Shown piece after piece: positions 31,375 through 38,487 of a DNA stretch of 38,487 nucleotides. The stretch covers positions 1 through 38,487 of the forward strand of contig NZ_WKJJ01000039.1 of assembly GCF_009674485.1 (NCBI RefSeq), given 5' to 3'. The notes below the pieces were generated by a model. It was given only the letters and a program-made list of their open reading frames with translations, did no database searches and had not been told where the DNA came from. Made by a program: the position numbers and the translations under genes. Position 1 is the stretch's first letter, and the number at the start of each line of letters is the position of its first letter. Source of the DNA: Pseudoduganella rivuli (lineage in GTDB: Bacteria > Pseudomonadota > Gammaproteobacteria > Burkholderiales > Burkholderiaceae_D).

Positions 31375-32979
31375 TTAACCTGCTTCGGAGCGCCGCAGCT
31401 GATTTTCCAGCCCATCGCCGCCTCCGTCATTCACATTCACTGCGCCGATTTCCCCCACCCAGTGTTCCGCCTGCAACTGGCCCGCCGCGAAGGCGGCCAC
31501 GATGCGGAAGACTTCGTCGGAAAAACCGCCAACATTCAACACGTCGCCGTTTTCCTGCGCCTGCGTCGTGCCATACGGCGCAATATCGATGCACACCAGC
31601 TTCGCTTGCGGATTGCGGCGCTTGAATACCGCCCACTCCCGCATCGTCTGCGTCGCGCCATGGCGCCGCGCATCGATCCAAGATTCATTGTCCGACACGT
31701 ACAGCACCAGGTCGGCCTTTTCATTGCGCGCATTCAGCCAGGCCAGCGGTGCACTGCAATTGGTGCCGCCACCGCCAATGGCCGCCAGCTTGTCCGCGTT
31801 GGTCAGCACCGAATCGCGCGGATTCAAACGGCACGCCGTCACGTCCTGCTCAAACGGCAACACCATGGCGCCCGCATTCTTGCGCAGCATGGCCGCCGCC
31901 ACCAGCGCCGCCACGTCAATACACCGTACTGCCGTCGTACCGCCAGCGCGGTGCCCGGTCACGGGCGATTGCATGGAGCCGGAAACGTCCGGGCACACCA
32001 CCACTTTGCCTTCAATGCGTGGCACGTTCGCCAGCGCCGTTTCCATCGCATCCTGCAATGCTTCGCGCACCACTTCCGGCACACCGCTGGCCGCTTTATA
32101 CGCCGCCATCAACTGGTACGGAAAAGCCTGTGCCTTGGCAATGGCTTGCTTGTCACGCAGCTTTGCCGCTATCGCCTTTGCCGCACCTGGCAACTCGAAC
32201 ACGCCGTGACGCGCAAACGTATTCAAATTCATCCGCACCATCTGCCATCCGCCCTGCAGCGCCACCCGGGCCCATGCCTTCGTATCGAGCTGCATCGAGG
32301 CCAGCATCTGGAACGGGACAGCCGGCACCGGCAGCGAGCGGTCACGCTGGTACGCCAGGTAAGCCTGCAGTACCGGCGGCAGCGCGGCGGCATCGTATGG
32401 CTTACCCAGGGTCCACGCGAACAGCGCTTCGCGCCATGGCGCGGATGGCTTCACGTGCACCATTTTCAGCACGTCGGCCAGCGATGGCGACGTTCCGATG
32501 GCGGCCGACAGCAGCGCCTGTTCCGTGGCATTGTTCAGCCATTGCTGCACCAGCTTTTTAGGCCGGGTACCCAGCGATTTACGGCCAACCACGCCAGAGC
32601 GCAGGATCTGCACAAAGTTGCGCAGCATCTTGCCATTATTGATCACACGCGAAAATACAGCCGCCAGTTCCGGCGCACCGCGCGCCGCCAGCACCGCCAG
32701 CAGCAACGCAGGCATGTCCTTCATGTAGCCCCGCTCGCGGCAATACAACGCGGTTTGCGCGATAAACCCGCTCTCCACGCCTTCGCACAGTTCCAGCACA
32801 TCGGCCAGTTGCGCTTCGGCGCTGGCGTAGTACGTTGCATTCAGGCAGCCGGTGGCGGCGTATTGCGCCAGCCGGTGCGCGGGCGCCAGCACATAGGCTG
32901 GTGCGCCTTCGCAGTTGACGCTGTTGGCCGCTGCCGGCAATGGGCCAGGCGTGCTTTGGAATAACTGTACGTTTGCCAT
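31375..32979 (-). CDS. rsr: Rsr, Ro60-like TROVE domain protein
   Basis: Bacterial orthologue of the Ro 60 kDa autoantigen, a ring of HEAT-like repeats that binds Y RNA and misfolded RNA and, with PNPase, takes part in RNA decay or repair. The 534-residue protein has the TROVE domain (about 20-330, e.g. ALYCRERGYMKDMPALLLAVLA) and a C-terminal von Willebrand A domain with the MIDAS motif DVSGSMQ. Start at 32979 (MANVQLF) has AAGGAGAACAAG upstream; the frame to 33030 covers the sigma-54 promoter and is rejected. First gene of the rsr-Y RNA-rtcBA operon. Confidence 0.94.
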   Translation of the reverse strand: MANVQLFQSTPGPLPAAANSVNCEGAPAYVLAPAHRLAQYAATGCLNATYYASAEAQLADVLELCEGVESGFIAQTALYCRERGYMKDMPALLLAVLAARGAPELAAVFSRVINNGKMLRNFVQILRSGVVGRKSLGTRPKKLVQQWLNNATEQALLSAAIGTSPSLADVLKMVHVKPSAPWREALFAWTLGKPYDAAALPPVLQAYLAYQRDRSLPVPAVPFQMLASMQLDTKAWARVALQGGWQMVRMNLNTFARHGVFELPGAAKAIAAKLRDKQAIAKAQAFPYQLMAAYKAASGVPEVVREALQDAMETALANVPRIEGKVVVCPDVSGSMQSPVTGHRAGGTTAVRCIDVAALVAAAMLRKNAGAMVLPFEQDVTACRLNPRDSVLTNADKLAAIGGGGTNCSAPLAWLNARNEKADLVLYVSDNESWIDARRHGATQTMREWAVFKRRNPQAKLVCIDIAPYGTTQAQENGDVLNVGGFSDEVFRIVAAFAAGQLQAEHWVGEIGAVNVNDGGGDGLENQLRRSEAG

Positions 32980-33010
32980 TTCTTGTTCTCCTTGTTCGTA
33001 CCTGATGTAT

Positions 33011-33026
33011 TGCAAACGGCGTGCCA
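33011..33026 (-). promoter_or_regulatory. sigma-54 promoter of the rsr-rtcBA operon
   Basis: The minus strand reads TGGCACGCCGTTTGCA, a perfect -24/-12 consensus, 31 bases upstream of the rsr start codon. RtcR, encoded divergently, is the known activator type for rtc operons. Confidence 0.92.
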
Positions 33027-33037
33027 GCATTGCGAAT

Positions 33038-33056
33038 CATCAATAACTTGTTGATT
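33038..33056. promoter_or_regulatory. possible RtcR binding site
   Basis: An imperfect palindrome ATCAA-N7-TTGAT lies upstream of the rsr sigma-54 promoter, in the AT-rich gap between rsr and rtcR. Only short arms are seen, so this is a weak candidate. Confidence 0.3.
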
Positions 33057-33132
33057 TACAAGGAAATACAAAAAATAGGACTGGGATGGCAATTGTGATA
33101 AATTATCCTATCGTATAAATACTTATCTACAG

Positions 33133-34731
<1,599 letters not shown>

Positions 34732-34733
34732 CC

Positions 34734-36002
34734 ATGGACAAAGAGCAGGAACTGAGGAAAGCCAAGCGGACCGCCCTGATGTTCCTGCTGGCGGCTGCCG
34801 GCATCTTTGTCATTACCGCCTTCCTGCCCCACAGCCTGGCGGTGGACGCCATCAAGGCGGTGGCGGAAGCGGCCATGGTGGGCGCGCTGGCCGACTGGTT
34901 TGCCGTGGTGGCGCTGTTCAGGCGGGTGCCGATTCCACTGGTGTCCGCCCACACCAACATCATCCCCAATAACAAGGACCGCATTGCCGACAACCTCGCG
35001 CAATTCGTGCGCGAGAAATTCCTCGATCCCGCCTCGCTGGTGGACTTGATCCGCAAGCACGACCCGGTCGGCATGCTGGGCAAATGGCTGGCGGAACCAG
35101 CCAATGACCGCATCCTCGGCGCCTATGTCGTGCGCGTGACGGCCGGCATGCTGGACATGGCGGAAGACACGCGCATCCGCACCTTCCTGAAAAACGCCTT
35201 CCACGCCATGCTGGACAAGATCGACCTGGCGCACCTGCTGGCCGGCGTGCTCGACGTGCTGACGCGCGACGGCCGCCACCAGGAAGTGCTGGACGATATC
35301 ATCGAGCAGGCGTTGCTGCACCTGGAAGCGCCGGCCAACCAGGAAGTCATTTCACAGAGCATCGTGCATTGGCTGAAGCGGGAACACGCTGCCATGGAAA
35401 AGGTGTTGCCCACCACGTGGCTGGGCGAGAAAGGAGCGGACTGGGTCAGTGAAGCGCTCAACACGCTGCTGGTGCAAGTGCGCGAAGACCGCAGCCACCG
35501 GCTGCGCCGCCGCCTCGATGAATTGATCGCGACGTTTATCGTGCGGCTGCGTGAAGATGACGTGTTCCAGCAGCGCGCGATGGAGTTAAAGGCGTATATC
35601 CGCGACGGCGATGTCGCCAATACCTATATCGCGCAGGTATGGAACAGCTTGCGGGACTGGCTGCGCAACGACCTGGCGTCGGACAGTTCGGAACTGCATG
35701 CACGGGTCGCCGCGATGGGCCGCTGGCTGGGCGACGAACTGGCGCACAACGACGAGTTGCGCAGTTCACTGAACGCCCACATGGAAGACGCGGCGCGCGC
35801 GATGGCGCCGGACTTCGCGGATTTCCTGACGCGCCACATCAGCGATACCGTCAAACGCTGGGATACGGAAGAAATGTCACGCCAAATCGAACTGAATATC
35901 GGCAAGGACCTGCAATACATCCGCATCAACGGGACGCTGGTCGGCGGATGTATCGGCTTGCTGCTGTTCGCCAGTTCGCAGGTCATCGGCCTGCTAAGGT
36001 AA
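34734..36002 (+). CDS. DUF445 family membrane protein (YjiN-like)
   Basis: A 422-residue protein of the DUF445 family. Two hydrophobic segments near the N-terminus (RTALMFLLAAAGIFVITAF and IKAVAEAAMVGALADWFAVVALF) and one at the very C-terminus (LVGGCIGLLLFASSQVIGLL) anchor a long helical cytoplasmic or periplasmic middle. The ADWFAVVALFRRVPIPLVS segment is the family hallmark. Function unknown. The start lies two bases after the rtcR stop, so it is probably co-translated with RtcR, an association that may be functional. It abuts the convergent phytase-like gene with no bases between. Confidence 0.85.
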   Translation: MDKEQELRKAKRTALMFLLAAAGIFVITAFLPHSLAVDAIKAVAEAAMVGALADWFAVVALFRRVPIPLVSAHTNIIPNNKDRIADNLAQFVREKFLDPASLVDLIRKHDPVGMLGKWLAEPANDRILGAYVVRVTAGMLDMAEDTRIRTFLKNAFHAMLDKIDLAHLLAGVLDVLTRDGRHQEVLDDIIEQALLHLEAPANQEVISQSIVHWLKREHAAMEKVLPTTWLGEKGADWVSEALNTLLVQVREDRSHRLRRRLDELIATFIVRLREDDVFQQRAMELKAYIRDGDVANTYIAQVWNSLRDWLRNDLASDSSELHARVAAMGRWLGDELAHNDELRSSLNAHMEDAARAMAPDFADFLTRHISDTVKRWDTEEMSRQIELNIGKDLQYIRINGTLVGGCIGLLLFASSQVIGLLR

Positions 36003-38015
36003 TCAATATGCCGTCAGCGCCTTGCCAAACTTGATCAGCCACAGGCGCGCCGCACGCTCCTTGTCGTCACCGCGCGTCACACGGATCGAGTTGGCGGCAT
36101 TGCAGCCAACAGTGGCGCTGGTGATGATGACGCCATTCGCATCGACGTTGCACTTGGTGACGTCGGCATCGGCCACCGCCACACCATCCGGCGTGAAGAT
36201 CTTCGTCTTCAGGCCGAAGTCATTGTCGTTGGCCAGGGCCAGCGTATTGGCGTCCACCATGGTCAGGCCTTCCGCTTTTTCAGCCAGCCAGCCGATCGCG
36301 TTCAAGTCCAGCAGCAGGGTTTTCTTCAAGGTCGTCACCTTGCTCCAGTCGGCGCCATTCACGGCTACGCCACCCATCGAGCTTTTCTCCAGGTCGGACG
36401 TGGTGTTGTTGAACTCCGCGGCGTTGATGTCCGTCGCGTTACCGATTTCCACCAGCATCAGCTTGTTGAACACTTTGCCGTTCGGCGCCGCACCCTGTTC
36501 GATGACGATGAATTTGCCGTTCCCCAGAGCGACCATGTCACCCAGCTTCGCATTGCCCGTACGGCCATCCTGGTAGTCCGTGCCGGTCAGCGGGTACGCA
36601 TACATCTTCGTGGTCGCGCCGATGGCCGGGTCGAATTCGATCCAGCGCGTGAAGCGCGCGAAGCGTTCCACCTGTTCGTTCTTGCCCGTCACTGAATATG
36701 GCGCGCTGCCATCCGTCAGGGGGCTTTGCAGGAAGCCGTGCAGCTTGTCGGTGGTGGTGTCGAGCGCCATGCCTTCCATGCCGCGGTTGGCGCGGCGCTT
36801 GGCGAAGATGGCGGGCAGGCCGGAACCTGGCGCATAGCGGGCTTGCACCACGCCGGTGGCGGCGTCGAGCCTGACGATGAACGGACCGTATTCATCGGAC
36901 ACCCACAGCGCATTGCGCTTCTTGTCCAGCGCGATGGATTCGCTGTCGATACCGTTGGCGCTGAAGACAGCCTTGGTACCGGCGTCGAACTTCATCGCAT
37001 CCATGACGGGTGCTTCGGCGGAATTGCCCAAGGTGCCTGCCGGGATCGGCAAGCCTGTCATATTGGTGGTGCTGTTTGCCTTGATCGGCATGGACGACGT
37101 CAGCACGGCGCCGGATTTGCCGACCGTGATGATGCCGATCGATGGCGCGAAGCCTGGCGATGGGAAGATTTTCGCGGCAATCGTGCCACTGCCGCTCAGC
37201 GCGGGGATGTTGGGGCCGTCACCGTTCGGGCCACGGTCGGTCAAGCCATAGAATTCCAGGTCGCCATTGGCGTTGACGCCTTTGAAGGCCAGCGCCGAAC
37301 CATACGATGGCAGGAAGCCTTGCGGGAAGTCTGCTTTGACTTTCGCACTGGTGCCTTCATACGGCACATAGTATTTGGCATCGGACTGGATCTGGTAACG
37401 GGTTACCGACACGGTGACCGCGCCTTGCGTGAACGCTTCCGCGCTTGGTGCACCCAGGCGCGAAGCCAGCGTATCTTCAAAGTGTTCGCGGGCCAGCATG
37501 CGGTGCTCATCGTCGACCGTGCGGGCCGCGTATTTGGCGCCGGCCGCCGCCAGGGTGGAGACCAGTGCGGTGTTGAACGCGGCAGGCGCGGCATTGAAAT
37601 CCAGGCTCTTGCCGGCCAGCGCGGTTTTCACGTCGGCAGCCAGGGTGATGCCATTTTGCGGATCGCCGTCTTCATCCAGCAATTGCAGGGCCAGCAGGCG
37701 GTTGACGACTTTCGCGTCGCCGGCTGCGGCGCCAGCCAGTTGCATCGGTGTGATCGTGGTGGCGCAGGTTGCGCTGCCCAGTGCGACGCCGCCAATCGAG
37801 AAGCTCACCGCTTCACCATCCTTGCACGTGAATTCGCCATTCGGGCCGGTGCTGGCTTTGGCGGCATCACCTGCCGTATATTCCAGGCCGCTCACGGCGC
37901 TGTCATGGAACTGGCCATTGATTTGGGCTGGTGGCGGGTTATCGCTGCTGCCGCAGCCGGTCAATACGGCGGCGATAGAGAGGGCCAGAAGAGAGTGTGG
38001 TGGGAGCTTTGGCAT
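36003..38015 (-). CDS. phytase-like (esterase-like) domain lipoprotein
   Basis: A 670-residue exported lipoprotein. Signal peptide with lipobox LTGC (Cys 21), then an N-terminal domain of about 180 residues of unknown fold, then a beta-propeller of the esterase-like activity of phytase family. Markers: EFYGLTDRGPNGDGPN, GIDSESIALDKKRNALWVSDEYGPFIVRLDA, NRGMEGMALDTTTDKLHGFLQSPL. Members are called phytase-like by sequence only and activity is seldom shown. Start at 38015 is followed by a normal signal peptide. It is convergent with the DUF445 gene and lies about 90 bases from the rRNA terminator. Confidence 0.85.
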   Translation of the reverse strand: MPKLPPHSLLALSIAAVLTGCGSSDNPPPAQINGQFHDSAVSGLEYTAGDAAKASTGPNGEFTCKDGEAVSFSIGGVALGSATCATTITPMQLAGAAAGDAKVVNRLLALQLLDEDGDPQNGITLAADVKTALAGKSLDFNAAPAAFNTALVSTLAAAGAKYAARTVDDEHRMLAREHFEDTLASRLGAPSAEAFTQGAVTVSVTRYQIQSDAKYYVPYEGTSAKVKADFPQGFLPSYGSALAFKGVNANGDLEFYGLTDRGPNGDGPNIPALSGSGTIAAKIFPSPGFAPSIGIITVGKSGAVLTSSMPIKANSTTNMTGLPIPAGTLGNSAEAPVMDAMKFDAGTKAVFSANGIDSESIALDKKRNALWVSDEYGPFIVRLDAATGVVQARYAPGSGLPAIFAKRRANRGMEGMALDTTTDKLHGFLQSPLTDGSAPYSVTGKNEQVERFARFTRWIEFDPAIGATTKMYAYPLTGTDYQDGRTGNAKLGDMVALGNGKFIVIEQGAAPNGKVFNKLMLVEIGNATDINAAEFNNTTSDLEKSSMGGVAVNGADWSKVTTLKKTLLLDLNAIGWLAEKAEGLTMVDANTLALANDNDFGLKTKIFTPDGVAVADADVTKCNVDANGVIITSATVGCNAANSIRVTRGDDKERAARLWLIKFGKALTAY

Positions 38016-38105
38016 ACTGCGGATCTCGCTGAAGAAAAGATAGCCGCAGCTTACGCAGAGCGTGTGACCTGATTATGACAATCTGGAAACAAACCCTGGA
38101 AATGA

Positions 38106-38132
38106 AAAAGCCCGCTGAATCAGCGGGCTTTT
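38106..38132. terminator. rRNA operon terminator
   Basis: AAAAGCCCGCTG, three-base loop, CAGCGGGCTTTT. It lies directly after the last 5S gene in the minus-strand direction, with a T-run on either strand, so it ends the rRNA operon. Confidence 0.9.
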
Positions 38133-38144
38133 CCGGAATAACTA

Positions 38145-38258
38145 GCTTGACGATAACCTACTTTCACACTGGTTGCAGCACTATCATCGGCGCAGAGTCG
38201 TTTCACGGTCCTGTTCGGGATGGGAAGGGGTGGGACCGACTTGCTATGGTCATCAAGC
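38145..38258 (-). rRNA. rrf: 5S rRNA (distal tandem copy)
   Basis: The minus strand reads as a betaproteobacterial 5S gene, with GGTCCCACC, CCCATCCCGAACAGG and GTGAAACG near the usual positions. Terminal helix I is formed by GCTTGA and TCAAGC. It is about 114 bases long. It is nearly identical to the copy at 38368 and is last in the operon, followed by the terminator. Confidence 0.95.
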
Positions 38259-38325
38259 TTGACCTGTACGAACGCGCTTTTCAGCAGCATTCAGAATTTT
38301 TTAAATTGTTCCGTTCCTGATAATA

Positions 38326-38353
38326 AAGCCCATGCAGATCACTGCACGGGCTT
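38326..38353 (-). terminator. terminator-like hairpin between tandem 5S genes
   Basis: AAGCCC / GGGCTT outer stem and TGCA / TGCA inner stem with one mismatch pair between and a short loop. The T-run is weak (CTTTATTA). It resembles the real terminator at 38106 and may be a leftover from the duplication of the 5S unit, or a processing stem. Confidence 0.5.
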
Positions 38354-38367
38354 CATCTTAATAACTA

Positions 38368-38481
38368 GCCTGACGATAACCTACTTTCACACTGGTTGCA
38401 GCACTATCATCGGCGCAGAGTCGTTTCACGGTCCTGTTCGGGATGGGAAGGGGTGGGACCGACTTGCTATGGTCATCAGGC
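38368..38481 (-). rRNA. rrf: 5S rRNA (proximal tandem copy)
   Basis: Same 5S sequence as the copy at 38145, except that one helix I base pair is changed on both sides (GCCTGA / TCAGGC). The unit repeats every 223 bases. The preceding 23S gene would lie just beyond the right edge of the window. Confidence 0.95.
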
Positions 38482-38487
38482 TTTGAC

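Noticed and set aside
31321..32964. A 547-codon open frame on the plus strand.
   Set aside because: Shadow of rsr and of the candidate RNA; composition is His/Arg/Gln-rich with no domain.
38145..38481. A CRISPR array or phage attachment repeat, suggested by the two long direct repeats.
   Set aside because: Both repeats are 5S rRNA genes; there are only two, and no cas or integrase genes are in the window.

Overview
The window looks like chromosomal DNA of a betaproteobacterium, most likely Oxalobacteraceae (Massilia/Duganella/Janthinobacterium type). The basis is the 16S 5' end at the left edge, the GC-rich coding style and the gene families; no database search was possible. Two rRNA operons in the same orientation (minus strand) bracket it. 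The left edge holds the 5' end of a 16S gene with its leader and promoter. The right edge holds the tail of another operon, with two tandem 5S genes and a terminator.

Region 1 (about 0.5-16.2 kb) is a periplasmic PQQ-dependent alcohol oxidation system of the ped/exa kind. It encodes an AcoR-type sigma-54 activator, an aldehyde dehydrogenase, a DUF779 protein, a quinoprotein alcohol dehydrogenase, acetyl-CoA synthetase, a porin, a small membrane protein with a Cys-rich tail, an ApbE flavin transferase, a PQQ-associated beta-propeller protein, a TonB receptor closely resembling the PQQ importer PqqU/YncD, a XoxJ/MxaJ-like binding protein and cytochrome c-550 PedF. The dehydrogenase carries the extra Asp (W-D-F-D) that marks lanthanide-dependent enzymes. 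Five clear -24/-12 (sigma-54) promoters precede its transcription units, and three of them have GGAACA/GGTACA-type inverted repeats upstream. This suggests one regulon: alcohol to aldehyde to acetate to acetyl-CoA, with electrons passed to PedF and PQQ taken up from outside.

Region 2 (16.3-28.8 kb) is an accessory stretch of small redox enzymes and their regulators: four short-chain dehydrogenases, an Atu4866-type protein, a pirin, a DoxX protein, an F420-reductase-like NADP protein, a flavin reductase, a quinone oxidoreductase fused to a SnoaL domain, two AraC regulators, one intact LysR and one LysR broken by a one-base frameshift. A short gene relic and an NTF2-like exported protein are also present.

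Region 3 (28.9-36.0 kb) is an RNA-repair locus. RtcR (CARF plus sigma-54 activator) is divergent from rsr (Ro60), a candidate tRNA-mimicking Y RNA, rtcB and rtcA. A perfect sigma-54 promoter lies in front of rsr. A DUF445 membrane protein directly follows rtcR. A large phytase-like lipoprotein gene (36.0-38.0 kb) closes the region before the 5S genes.
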